Positions 8,701 through 16,331 of a stretch of DNA of 64,000 bases are shown here, piece by piece. Below the pieces are notes generated by a model. It was not told where the DNA came from, did not search any database, and worked only from the letters and a program-made list of their open reading frames with translations. The DNA is from Pseudorhodoferax aquiterrae. Its GTDB lineage: Bacteria > Pseudomonadota > Gammaproteobacteria > Burkholderiales > Burkholderiaceae_C. The translations under genes were made by a program, and so were the position numbers. Location: the NCBI RefSeq assembly GCF_014652235.1, contig NZ_BMYK01000002.1, forward strand, positions 310,001 through 374,000. The letters are read 5' to 3'. Each line of letters begins with the position of its first letter. Position 1 is the stretch's first letter.

Positions 8701-9221
8701 GACAGCGCCCTCACGGCCAGCCAGGCGGCGTGCCGCTCGGCGCTGTATTCGGGCAGCGGCAAGCGCGCCGCGAGCCGGTTGCCCAGCGTGCGCCAGTACG
8801 CGGGCGAGGCGGTAGCAGGCGTGATGCCCAGCGCTTCGATGCCGTCGATGCGTTCCAGCACGGCACGCACCGATTGCTCACCCTCGGCGTGCAGCAACAG
8901 GCGCGCGCCCGGCTGCACGCCGGGGATGCGCTGCGCGCCATCCATCGGCATGCACGCCTGCATCACCATGAGCTGCCAGCGGATCGTGCCGTAGTCGTTG
9001 GCCTGCCAGCGGATGCGGCAGAGAACCGCGTTCGGCGTGAACACCGCGCAGCGACGCCAGCGGTCGAATCGGATGATGCGCGAGGGATCGCCGAAGCGCA
9101 GATAGAGGTCGAAGCGTTGGTCGATGTAGGCGAGCGCAACGCGCGTCAGCGGCACGCCATCGGCTCGGCCGACTGGCGGGGCAGATGACGTCGGCAATGC
9201 TGTCGAAACGGGTGTGATCAT
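8697..9221 (-). CDS. DUF2840 domain protein
   Basis: This 174-residue protein of unknown biochemical role is a constant member of Tn4371-like backbones between ParA and TraF. The recognisable stretch is VALAYIDQRFDLYLRFGDPSRIIRFDRWRRCAVF, followed by CRIRWQANDYGTIRW. No signal peptide or membrane segment is apparent. It overlaps both neighbours by 4 bases, so its product is made together with the partition and TraF proteins. The assignment rests on family resemblance and conserved position. Confidence 0.75.
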   Translation of the reverse strand: MITPVSTALPTSSAPPVGRADGVPLTRVALAYIDQRFDLYLRFGDPSRIIRFDRWRRCAVFTPNAVLCRIRWQANDYGTIRWQLMVMQACMPMDGAQRIPGVQPGARLLLHAEGEQSVRAVLERIDGIEALGITPATASPAYWRTLGNRLAARLPLPEYSAERHAAWLAVRALS

Positions 9222-9481
9222 GGAGACTTCTCCGGGAATTCCCGCTTCAGCAGCGCGCGCAACAGATCAGCCACCGTCACGCCTTGCGTGAAGGCCGATA
9301 CCTTGATGCGCGCCCGCATGGCGGGCGTGATGTCGAGGGTCAGGCGGGCCGTGTAGAGGTCGCCTTTCTGGAGGTCATCGGCGCTGCCCTGGCGAATCCA
9401 CGCCTCGGCGTGCGGATTCGCGGGCGGGCGCGCGCCGATGCCCACGCGCTTGCCCGTGCGTTTGCTGGCGGGACTGCTCAT
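9218..9481 (-). CDS. Small partition-type DNA-binding protein (ribbon-helix-helix-like)
   Basis: This 87-residue protein starts MSSPASKRTGKR. It has a flexible basic N-terminus and a C-terminal half reading ARLTLDITPAMRARIKVSAF, then VTVADLLRALLKREFP, which fits a beta strand followed by two helices as in ribbon-helix-helix partition proteins such as ParG. It is coupled to parA through an ATGA overlap at 9478-9481. By analogy it would bind a centromere-like site, possibly the iterons just upstream of parA. The DNA-binding role is inferred. Confidence 0.65.
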   Translation of the reverse strand: MSSPASKRTGKRVGIGARPPANPHAEAWIRQGSADDLQKGDLYTARLTLDITPAMRARIKVSAFTQGVTVADLLRALLKREFPEKSP

Positions 9482-10116
9482 GACGGCCACCGCAGCAGTT
9501 CGTCCACCAGCGCGGTGATTTCGCTGGCGGCGGCGCTGTCGGGCGCCGTCTCGCGCGCCAGTCGGCCAGCGGCCACGCTGTCGGCGAACACGATGCGTTG
9601 ATGCACTTCCGCGCGCAGCGCGGGCAGCGGCTGCTCGGCCAGCGCTCCGCGTGCTTCGCGTCCGATCACCGTGGTGCTGACGCGCCGGTTGATGACAAAC
9701 GCCGCGCGCAGCGCAGGCCGAAACACCTGCGCCTCGCGGATCAGCGCCACCATCTCGGCACTGGCCCACAGGTCGTAGGGACTGGGCTGCACGGGAATCA
9801 GCACCCGCTCGGCCGCCAGCAGCGCGGAGCGCGCCAGCGCCGCGATGCGTGGTGGCCCGTCGATGACGACGTGATCGGCCCGCCTGGCGAGTTCTGGCGC
9901 TTCCTGGTGCAGGGTTTCGCGAGCAAGGCCCACAGCGCTGAACAGCCTTGGCAAGCCTTGCTGGCTGCGGCGCTGCGTCCAGTCCAGCGCGGAGCCCTGC
10001 GGATCGGCATCCAGCAGGACGACGTGCTGGCCGCGCATCGCCAGCTCGCCGGCGATGTGCGTTGCGAGCGTGGTCTTGCCCACGCCGCCTTTCTGGTTGA
10101 GCAGCGCGACGATCAT
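9478..10116 (-). CDS. parA: ParA-family partition ATPase
   Basis: This 212-residue protein starts MIVALLNQKGGVGKTTLATH, which contains the deviant Walker A motif KGGVGKTT at residues 9-16. The switch region VVLLDADPQGSALDW and VIDGPPRI follow. It lacks the N-terminal DNA-binding domain of larger ParA proteins, so it is a small type Ib-like ATPase. It heads a minus-strand operon with the small DNA-binding protein, DUF2840, TraF and possibly the relaxase. Its likely role is stable inheritance of the excised circular form of the element. Confidence 0.9.
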   Translation of the reverse strand: MIVALLNQKGGVGKTTLATHIAGELAMRGQHVVLLDADPQGSALDWTQRRSQQGLPRLFSAVGLARETLHQEAPELARRADHVVIDGPPRIAALARSALLAAERVLIPVQPSPYDLWASAEMVALIREAQVFRPALRAAFVINRRVSTTVIGREARGALAEQPLPALRAEVHQRIVFADSVAAGRLARETAPDSAAASEITALVDELLRWPS

Positions 10117-10282
10117 GGCCTGGCCCTCCGCGTTGGAAAGCCCGGCTGTTGCCGCTGCGCTTCGCGTCCTGTGGCGGTTGTCCACCGAGACGCGGCGCTG
10201 CTACTACCAGTTAGAGTATTTAAGTTAGGGAAGTTAAGGGAGACCGAAACCCGCGCCAGCATTGGCTTTGCGGCCGATGGAC

Positions 10283-10345
10283 ACGCCTGATAGCACGATA
10301 GTCCCACGCCCGATAGCACGATACCTGGCACGCCTGATAGCACGA
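10283..10345. repeat. Three iteron-like 16-bp direct repeats upstream of parA
   Basis: The 16-mer ACGCCYGATAGCACGA occurs at 10283-10298, 10306-10321 and 10330-10345, with 23- and 24-base spacing (about two helical turns). A fourth copy lies at 8073-8088 upstream of the relaxase gene. They lie between the end of repA and the parA promoter region. Regular spacing next to repA and parA suggests binding sites for RepA (replication iterons) or for the partition protein (centromere). Which protein binds cannot be told from sequence. Confidence 0.75.
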
Positions 10346-10369
10346 GCCCGTCCACAGGACGCGCACCGT

Positions 10370-11230
10370 TTATCCCCGTGCCGTGGACGGCACGGGACGC
10401 CCTGGCCGGAAGGTCAGCAGCTCGGCGCCATCCAGCCGTTCGATGCCCAGGACGTAGCCCGGCAGTGACTGCCGCGCGACCAGCGCACGCAGGTCGCAGG
10501 CAAAGTCGTAGGGCTTGGCCGTGCTGCCCGACTTGCGGTACAGGTGCTGGAAGTCGAACTGCCACCCGCCCGGCTGCCGCCCACCGTGCTTGCGCACCAG
10601 GCGGTACAGCCAGCGCTCGATCCCGCCCGTCAGCCGGAAGTACGCCGGGTCGATGGTCAGCACCAGGGCGGCATCGAGCACGCCCGCATAGAACCAGTCC
10701 GGCAGGATCAGCTCCAGTCCCAAGGGCGTTCCCCTGGCATCGGCCAGCTCCTTCCACTCGTTGATCCACGAGAAGCGGTGCAGCCGCCTTCCCGTGGTCT
10801 CCCGGATGGACGTGGCCACCGTCGTGGATTGCAGGCGATCCAGCGCGGCCTTGAGGCGCTGGTAGTCGCGCAGCGATGTACCGCGCCCGATGAAGCGCAG
10901 GATCTCGTAGGGCGTGGCCTGCATCAGCCGCGACGGGCGCAAGCCCGCGTCGCGCGCCTCCACGATCTGCGAGGCCGCCCAGATCAGCACGTCGGCATCC
11001 CAGATCGTGGCGATGCCGTGTTCCTGCGTGCCTTCCACGCGGATCGTGATGCCGCCGGCCTGAAAGTCGATCGGCGTCGTGCGCCGCGACTTCGCCAGCG
11101 AGAAGAACGGAAAGGCCATCAAGTCCTGGCTGTCGCGCGGCGCCATGTCGCCCGGCAAGGCGCGAAACAGATCGAGCTGTTCGCGCTCCTGCCTGACTGC
11201 CCCGGATGGGCTGAACATGGCGAAGGCCAC
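10370..11230 (-). CDS. Replication initiator protein A (RepA)
   Basis: This protein of about 286 residues resembles the RepA initiators found next to parA in Tn4371-like elements and related plasmids. Recognisable segments are FPFFSLAKSRRTTPIDF, ATIWDADVLIWAASQI, PYEILRFIGRGTSLRDYQ and GGIERWLYRLVRKHGG, consistent with paired winged-helix initiator domains. The frame opens at a GTG (11230); an ATG four codons later (11218) is an alternative. Iterons lie immediately downstream. Such initiators are thought to let integrative elements replicate transiently after excision. Confidence 0.8.
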   Translation of the reverse strand: MAFAMFSPSGAVRQEREQLDLFRALPGDMAPRDSQDLMAFPFFSLAKSRRTTPIDFQAGGITIRVEGTQEHGIATIWDADVLIWAASQIVEARDAGLRPSRLMQATPYEILRFIGRGTSLRDYQRLKAALDRLQSTTVATSIRETTGRRLHRFSWINEWKELADARGTPLGLELILPDWFYAGVLDAALVLTIDPAYFRLTGGIERWLYRLVRKHGGRQPGGWQFDFQHLYRKSGSTAKPYDFACDLRALVARQSLPGYVLGIERLDGAELLTFRPGRPVPSTARG

Positions 11231-11244
11231 CCGCGCGCCAGTGA

Positions 11245-11535
11245 TCAGCGCGCACGGCTGTCCGCCGAGTGCTGCTCGGCGTATTCGGGATCGGACGTGC
11301 TCTCGAAGCTGCGCTCGGCGGCCCAGGCATCGAGGTCGGCCACGGCGTACATGACGCGGCGGCCGAACTTGCGGAACTTGGGGCCGCCACCCAGCACGCG
11401 CTGCTTTTCCAGCGTGCGCGGCGACAGCCGCAGGTAGTCGGCAGCCTCGTCGTTGGTGAGATAACGCTGCGGCTGTGCAGCAGCGGCCGGGGTAGCTGCG
11501 GGTGCGGCGGCAGGCCGCAAGGGAGCAGGACGCAT
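11245..11535 (-). CDS. AlpA/excisionase-like helix-turn-helix protein
   Basis: This 96-residue protein starts at an ATG preceded by GGAGG at a good distance. After an alanine- and proline-rich N-terminus the DNA-binding domain reads RYLTNDEAADYLRLSPRTLEKQR, then VMYAVADLDAWAAER, which is the winged MerR/excisionase helix-turn-helix family (HTH_17). In integrative elements such proteins regulate excision or the adjacent rep-par-tra operon. It lies 14 bases upstream of repA on the same strand. Confidence 0.85.
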   Translation of the reverse strand: MRPAPLRPAAAPAATPAAAAQPQRYLTNDEAADYLRLSPRTLEKQRVLGGGPKFRKFGRRVMYAVADLDAWAAERSFESTSDPEYAEQHSADSRAR

Positions 11536-11618
11536 GGTGAGAACCTCCATCGGTTGCAGGGCTCCGGCCACACAGCGCAACCGGATGGAGGCAGTCTCAG
11601 AAAACGAAGCGCTCCTGC

Positions 11619-12380
11619 TCAGGGTCGTTTTGCGTCCTCTTCAAAACGACCCTTCTCAAGCGGCGCAAGCTGTGCTAGGCGGCGATAGCCGCCGCGCATC
11701 AGCGCATCGCCGCGCCGCACCAGGCGGCGCACCTTGGAGCGCAGGCCGCCGTCGCTGTACCAGCCGGCCGCGGCGTCCGCACCGAACAAGCCCTCGGCCA
11801 CGTCGCGCAAGGACGCGCCCGCCAGGGTGGCGTCGAGCGCCTGCAGGGTGTGCAGCTCCAGCAGCGCCGCAGGGGGCGGTCGGGGGCGAGCCATCGGCGC
11901 TGGCGTGTCAGGCACGTGGGTGGCCCCACGGCCACGGTAGGCATGGGCCACGGCCATGCCGTCCTCAAGGCCAGGCGCCAGCGCATAGCGCTGGCAAAGG
12001 CCGGGGCTGCGCGCGATCAGCGCCAGGCCCTTGCCGTCGTGGAGCAGTTGCTTGTGGCCGGGAATGCGCCAAAACGCGAACGGCTCGGCATCCGGTGGCG
12101 GATCGGCATCGGGGTGAAGCTGCACCACGGCCTCATGGCCGGGGAGCCAGGCCGGATGCGCGTCACGCGCGTCCAAGGCCGGGTCTTCCAGCAGACGCAG
12201 GCCCCAGCGATGCGCAGCCTCATGCATTGCTTGTGCTTGGCGATGACGGCGCAGCCAGTCGAGCCGGTAGTCGGGATGGCGACGCAGGTACTCCCAGGCC
12301 AGTGCGAGCGTGTCCAGGCACAGGACGTAGAGGTAGGCGGCGGTCGGATACCAGTGCGCGAAGTGGTGCGGCTCGGCCAT
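11619..12380 (-). CDS. DUF2285 domain protein (probable element regulator)
   Basis: This 253-residue protein has an N-terminal segment of the DUF6499-like kind (WYPTAAYLYVLCLDTLALAWEYLRRHPDYRLDW), a tryptophan- and proline-rich middle, and a C-terminal DUF2285-like half ending LRSKVRRLVRRGDALMRGGYRRLA that is basic and likely binds DNA. Proteins of this family are constant neighbours of alpA and repA in proteobacterial integrative elements and are proposed regulators of transfer, as described for ICE activators carrying DUF2285. No catalytic motif is visible. Confidence 0.72.
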   Translation of the reverse strand: MAEPHHFAHWYPTAAYLYVLCLDTLALAWEYLRRHPDYRLDWLRRHRQAQAMHEAAHRWGLRLLEDPALDARDAHPAWLPGHEAVVQLHPDADPPPDAEPFAFWRIPGHKQLLHDGKGLALIARSPGLCQRYALAPGLEDGMAVAHAYRGRGATHVPDTPAPMARPRPPPAALLELHTLQALDATLAGASLRDVAEGLFGADAAAGWYSDGGLRSKVRRLVRRGDALMRGGYRRLAQLAPLEKGRFEEDAKRP

Positions 12381-12722
12381 GACGCAAGCTCCCGTAGAGC
12401 AGGACGGCCGTCACCGGTTTCACACGCAAACGTCACCGCATCAAACTTGCATCCAATCGTGAATAAGCTGGTAGATTGGTAACTTGCGTGTCAAGACGAA
12501 ATGCATCGGATGGGTTGCATGGATCGTCTGAATGCGACGGTGGCGCGCGAGGACATACGCGCCTCCTGCGATATCCACCGTGCCCGATGCCACGGCCGGC
12601 ATCATGACCGATTGCGCCACGATGGCACCGATTTGGTGCGATAGTGCGGACTAAGACCGGACGGGTCTGGAGCAAGACCGAAATAGTCTCAATGCGCCCG
12701 GCTTGGCCTGGGCGCGAACGGC
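12381..12722. promoter_or_regulatory. Intergenic regulatory region upstream of the DUF2285 gene
   Basis: No gene is supported here. The segment contains the imperfect palindrome AGACCGGACGGGTCT near 12655, followed by a further AAGACCG and a TAGTCT, so it may hold operators. The gene at 12380 reads leftward away from this region and the DUF2958 gene ends at its right edge, so the promoter for the DUF2285-alpA-repA genes probably lies here. Confidence 0.35.
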
Positions 12723-13070
12723 TCAATCGAGGATGGAGCCGTTCTCCTGGGCCAGCCGCAGGTACTCCGACAACGGGCGCACCGCCCGGAAATACCGGTC
12801 CCGCATCACGGGCTGTTTGCTCGGCCCGACGATGGATGCGAGGTCGGACAGCTTGATCTCGCCTAGCTCGGGCATGCCGATCCCCAAGTCGATCAGGCCA
12901 TGGGCCGTATCGCCGTCGGCGGGGTCGAGCGACACCAACAGCCAGGTGGCGTGTGCATCCGGCGTGAACAGCCGCACCACGGGCAGCGGGTCGATGACCC
13001 GGCCAGCGGCGCGGGCTTGGCCGTGTTCCAGCAACAGCCTGCGCTCGTCCTCGGTGATGAGCTGGTTCAT
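12723..13070 (-). CDS. DUF2958 domain protein (copy 1)
   Basis: This 115-residue protein starts MNQLITEDERRLLLEHGQ and contains VRLFTPDAHATWLLVSLDPADGD and LGIGMPELGEIKLSDL, the hallmarks of DUF2958. A paralogue lies at 33598-33948 in the right half of the same element. The acidic, compact fold and absence of DNA-binding features leave its role unknown; family members are common in conjugative elements. It is transcribed divergently from the Xre regulator gene. Confidence 0.8.
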   Translation of the reverse strand: MNQLITEDERRLLLEHGQARAAGRVIDPLPVVRLFTPDAHATWLLVSLDPADGDTAHGLIDLGIGMPELGEIKLSDLASIVGPSKQPVMRDRYFRAVRPLSEYLRLAQENGSILD

Positions 13071-13242
13071 GGGCGTCCCCTCATTCGCACAAAACCGCCG
13101 AAGCGTGAAAGCGCAAAACCGCATTGGCGGGTTTGTGGAAAGGCACGGATGCGGCTTTGCGCTTCTGTGAGAAGCCGCAGATACGGATTTCCGTAAAAGC
13201 ACAAAAGCGGCAGGCAGGCATAGTTGAACACTATAGATTGTA

Positions 13243-13254
13243 GCCCTATAGGGC
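13243..13254. promoter_or_regulatory. Palindromic operator candidate between DUF2958 and Xre genes
   Basis: The perfect 12-bp palindrome GCCCTATAGGGC lies in the divergent intergenic region, about 40 bases before the Xre start codon. Its size and position fit an autoregulatory operator for the adjacent Xre repressor. Binding is inferred. Confidence 0.5.
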
Positions 13255-13293
13255 GCAATCGGCTGTCATCTTGGATTTTGGGGAGATCCAGGG

Positions 13294-13587
13294 TTGGCAG
13301 CGAAACATACATTGTCGGAGGCACTAAAGACCATCAGGAAAGCGCGTGGATTGAGCCAGGAGGCGTTCTCCGACGTGTCCAGCCGCACCTACATGAGCAC
13401 GCTGGAGCGCGACCTCAAAAGCCCCACCCTGAACAAGCTGGCCGAGCTGTGCGAGGTCATGGAGGTGCACCCGCTCACGCTGCTGACGCTGGCCTATGCC
13501 GGCGACGACCTGCAGCAGGTTGATCAGCTTCTGGTGCAGGTGCGCCAGGAGTTGGAGACTGTGGCGAAGAAGAGTGACACGCCATAG
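13294..13587 (+). CDS. Xre-family helix-turn-helix transcriptional regulator
   Basis: This 97-residue protein starts at TTG, preceded by GGGGAG about 10 bases upstream. The N-terminal helix-turn-helix reads LSEALKTIRKARGLSQEAFSDVSSRTYMSTLERDLKSPTL, a standard Xre/Cro fold, with a short C-terminal helix. It is the only clear repressor in the left half of the element and is transcribed opposite to most backbone genes. It probably represses itself and the divergent promoter. Confidence 0.85.
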   Translation: MAAKHTLSEALKTIRKARGLSQEAFSDVSSRTYMSTLERDLKSPTLNKLAELCEVMEVHPLTLLTLAYAGDDLQQVDQLLVQVRQELETVAKKSDTP

Positions 13588-13951
13588 CGTGCGACGTTGC
13601 TGGCGTGGCCGATCCGGCTCAGCCGGTTCGGGGACTGCAGGGGCGCCAAGCATCGCGCGGCGGGGATAGGCCACAGGGCTTTCCCCAGGAGGCAAGCGAA
13701 GCGCGCAGCGCCGCAGGCGCGAAGGCGTGAGGGATTGCAGCCGGATGGCCGTGACGGCGAAGTCGGCACGGGGCGCAGCCCGTAAAGCCCGGCGGTGCAA
13801 CGCACCGACACGCCCGGCCACCGCTTGCGGCGGGCAACTCAACACATGCGAAAGCCGCTCGACACGGCGCAGCCTTGGCGATGGTGTTGCCTCCTTGAAG
13901 TGCCGCGAAGGCAGCACAGCGCCCCGCCACGTGGGCGGGGCGCTGTGGCGG
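13588..13951. other. Convergent intergenic region carrying the ICE 18-mer and hairpin
   Basis: This 364-base stretch separates the ends of the Xre and DUF736 genes. I see no gene. It carries a copy of the 18-mer GGCAAGCGAAGCGCGCAG at 13691-13708, immediately followed by a hairpin (GCGCC/GGCGC). The same unit occurs in three leaders in the right half of the element. Near 13640 is the phrase GGGGCGCCAAGC that recurs at about 14867 beside the truncated helicase, which may mark a recombination scar. Confidence 0.45.
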
Positions 13952-14266
13952 TCACGCCGCCTGGGGCTTGCTGCGCGACCAGATCAGGTCGTGCGTGCCG
14001 TCCTCGCCTTCGATCAGGCGGGCATAGACCGTGGCCGGGAACGAAGGATCGTCAAGGGTCACGGAGATGTACTCCCGCCCGGCCTCGCTGGTCTTCTTCC
14101 ACGCCGCGCCGATATCGTGGCTGGCGGCCTGCAGGCGAAAGTCCGGGGCCTTCTCGTTGTCCCCCTTGTCGTTGGGCACCAGCTTGACCTTGACGTTGAG
14201 CGTCAGGGTGCGAAGCGTGCCGGTGTAGCCGTCTTTGTCTGCGGTGAAGCTGCCGATGTTGGCCAT
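13952..14266 (-). CDS. DUF736 domain protein
   Basis: This 104-residue protein starts MANIGSFTADKDGYTGTLRTLTLNVKVKLVPN and continues APDFRLQAASHDIGAAWKKTSEAGREYISVTLDDPSFPATVYARL, a textbook DUF736 domain. The ATG is preceded by AAAGGAG. DUF736 proteins are small soluble proteins that accompany conjugative and integrative elements; their function is unknown. Its long 5' region contains the junction with the broken helicase gene. Confidence 0.88.
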   Translation of the reverse strand: MANIGSFTADKDGYTGTLRTLTLNVKVKLVPNDKGDNEKAPDFRLQAASHDIGAAWKKTSEAGREYISVTLDDPSFPATVYARLIEGEDGTHDLIWSRSKPQAA

Positions 14267-14891
14267 GATGAAACTCCTTTTGGTGGAACAAGGTTCGCGC
14301 CCATCGCGTCCTTGTTGTGATCCGGCCGGCGGGGGACGGGCGGGCTGCACCGCTTGCGGTCGAAACGCAGTGGAGAGCCGGGAGGCGAAAAGAATTTGCT
14401 GCGCGAGGAAGCCGCGCAGCGGCGGGGAAATTGTTTTCGCTGGACGGTTGCAGCCATGAAGCCCGAGGCGCAGCCGCGCCCCCGCCAGGATTCACAACAA
14501 CACAAGGACGCCTTGGGCCGAACCGCACCGAAAAGAGACAGGGCCGACTCGGCATCCCCGCACGAAGGCTGCACCGGCTCGCCCACTGACGCGGGCCGGG
14601 TCAACCACCCGACGACAAGCGAGAACGCCCCGGCCGCACCTTGCGGCGCCGGTCTTGAGGCGTGGCGTGGAAGCTCCATGGCGATGCCGGGCGGGATGTC
14701 CGTGAACCGTCCTTCGTGACGTGATGGGCGAGAACCGCCAGCGTTGAGGACGGCACGCATTCGTACAACCTGCCGCAGTAAGCGCCAGCGTGTTCGCCAG
14801 CGCCTCGTCCATCGTGGCGGGGCGTTGGCCGGGTCGATCCGGCATCGCCGGTTCGGCGGTATTTGAGGGGCGCCAAGCTCGCGCGGCGGGG
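14267..14891. other. Long non-coding stretch between DUF736 and truncated helicase
   Basis: About 620 bases with no gene I can support. The segment contains the DUF736 leader and GC-rich inverted repeats. Around 14867 it repeats a phrase also present near 13640 (GGGGCGCCAAGC, then TCGCGCGGCGGGGAT with one indel). Helicase homology begins immediately after this phrase, so the left break of the helicase gene probably lies at 14860-14890. Confidence 0.4.
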
Positions 14892-15626
14892 ATGTCCGAC
14901 GCAGTGCTGGAACACATGCGCACGCGCTACCGTGTCGATGCACATTGGCTCCCCAACCGACAATCCGCGCAAACCTTGGCGGACCAGGCTACTGCGTGGG
15001 GCCGCATGGCGGGACCGGCCGACAGCAAGACGTGGGTGGGGTTGCCGTTGGCCGTGCACCGGCGCTGCGACAAGCCGATGCACGGACTGGCCAACCGCAT
15101 CGCCTACGACGGTGCGATGGTGTACGGCACCATCGCACCGCGAGCCGACAAGGAAACCCCCGCCCGACTGCCTACGGGGTGGATTCACGCCAGTGGAACA
15201 TCCGACGGGAACTGGGTGCCGGCTGAAGGAAAAGCCCTGCGGGCGCTGCTGGCCTTGCTTCATGAGGACGGAGTGAATGCAGCCGACATTTCGGTCATCA
15301 CGCCCTTCAAGAATGTCCTGGAGAACCTCAAACGCTTGCTCGGCGACACGATGGTTTCCGGAACCATCCACACCATGCAGGGAAAGGAAGCGCCGGTTGT
15401 CATCATGGTGTTGGGCGGAAATACCGACGGTCCCGGCGCACGCGACTGGGCGGTCTCGGAGCCCAACCTGCTGAACGTGGCGGCAACGCGGGCGAAGCGG
15501 CGCTTCTATGTGATCGGCGACCGCAACGACTGGCAGAACCGCGCTCTGTTTTGTGATGTCATGGATCTCTTGCCGCTCCAGCGTCTTCCCGAACATGAAG
15601 CCGTGGCGATGACTCAACCTCAATAA
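14892..15626 (+). pseudogene. 5'-truncated superfamily I DNA helicase
   Basis: The frame encodes about 245 residues corresponding to the C-terminal portion of a large element-borne DNA helicase. It shows WVGLPLAVHRRCDKPM, then ISVITPFKNVLENLKRLLG, GTIHTMQGKEAPVVIMVLGG and LLNVAATRAKRRFYVIGD, which are the helicase motifs IV, V and VI of UvrD/Dna2-like SF1 enzymes (TMQGKE and AATRAKRR). The Walker A and B motifs of the N-terminal half are missing, so it cannot hydrolyse ATP. The ATG given is only the first in frame; the natural start is lost. Confidence 0.85.
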
Positions 15627-15720
15627 TTGTGCAGGCTGAGACCGTGCATGCACAGGTCATACTGGCGGCAAGCCTTGACTTCCCTGCAACTACCGAGTGT
15701 GCCGCCCGGCCACCTCCTGA

Positions 15721-15851
15721 CACTGGCCCTGGACGGGCCAGTGCCCGAAGGCATTGCGCAATGCAGCAATGCCTTCGACACCGGGCGCGGCCACCGCCGC
15801 GCCCGGATTTTTGAAGCTCACCGCGCCTAGGGCGAAACGACCTAGGCGCGG
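15721..15851. repeat. Cluster of four consecutive perfect hairpins
   Basis: Within 131 bases there are four perfect inverted repeats in a row. They are CACTGGCCC/GGGCCAGTG (15721-15729 and 15735-15743), CGAAGGCATTGC/GCAATGCCTTCG (15746-15757 and 15766-15777), CCGGGCGCGG/CCGCGCCCGG (15781-15790 and 15797-15806) and CCGCGCCTAGG/CCTAGGCGCGG (15821-15831 and 15841-15851). The third has the form of a terminator. The others have no T-tract, so the group may be a recombination or single-strand-recognition site. Confidence 0.8.
15781..15812 (+). terminator. Rho-independent terminator after the helicase fragment
   Basis: A perfect 10-bp stem (CCGGGCGCGG/CCGCGCCCGG) with a 6-base loop is followed directly by ATTTTT, the classic intrinsic terminator layout on the + strand. 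It lies 155 bases downstream of the helicase stop codon and would end that transcript. Confidence 0.7.
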
Positions 15852-15863
15852 TGCTGACGATGG

Positions 15864-16076
15864 TTATTCCTTTGTCTCAATGATCCACCACACGGCCCGC
15901 GCTAAGGCACGGCCCGTGATGGGATGAATGTCGGTGAGATCGGCTCGGGCCATCCAGCCCGAGGGCGGACGGTAACCGCGCACATCGCCCTCGCCGTGCC
16001 AGCGGCGGGCGCGTACCGTGCCGGGCGCGTAGACCGCCGCCATGCGCGGGCCACTGGTGATGTTGATGGTGGGCAT
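15864..16076 (-). CDS. Small hypothetical protein of the integrative element
   Basis: This 70-residue protein starts MPTINITSGPRMAAVYAPGTVRARRWHGEGDVRGYRP and ends HPITGRALARAVWWIIETKE. I chose this start because the longer frame runs into repeat-rich sequence. No known domain is recognised. The conserved look of the C-terminus and its position beside the terminator of the helicase fragment suggest a genuine backbone gene of unknown role. Confidence 0.5.
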   Translation of the reverse strand: MPTINITSGPRMAAVYAPGTVRARRWHGEGDVRGYRPPSGWMARADLTDIHPITGRALARAVWWIIETKE

Positions 16077-16192
16077 GGTTCGGCTCCCTGCGGCAAAGCG
16101 CTCCGGCCTTGGCCCGGGCGCTTGCCTGCGGCATGGGTCAGGCGGCCAATGCCTCGGCAGGTTCATGCATCACGGTGGCTATTCTGGGCAAT

Positions 16193-16276
16193 TAAAGTCG
16201 TAAACACCCACCCAGCATCCATGCGGCTGTTCGCAATGCCCAGCCAGGCCGCTGCCTATCTAAAGTCGTAAACACC
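16193..16276 (-). mobile_element. Two 16-bp direct repeats resembling an IS21-family terminus (remnant)
   Basis: TAAAGTCGTAAACACC occurs exactly at 16193-16208 and again at 16261-16276. On the minus strand the outer copy begins TGGTGTTTACGACTTTA, and an end starting with TG and carrying multiple spaced terminal repeats is characteristic of IS21-family insertion sequences. No transposase gene is present, so only the end survives. It lies at the left border of the second catabolic cluster. The family assignment is from pattern only. Confidence 0.4.
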
Positions 16277-16331
16277 AGCGTGGACTGCCCTCTCAATGAA
16301 TGAGGTAGCTGAGGCCGGAGATGGTGCGGCC

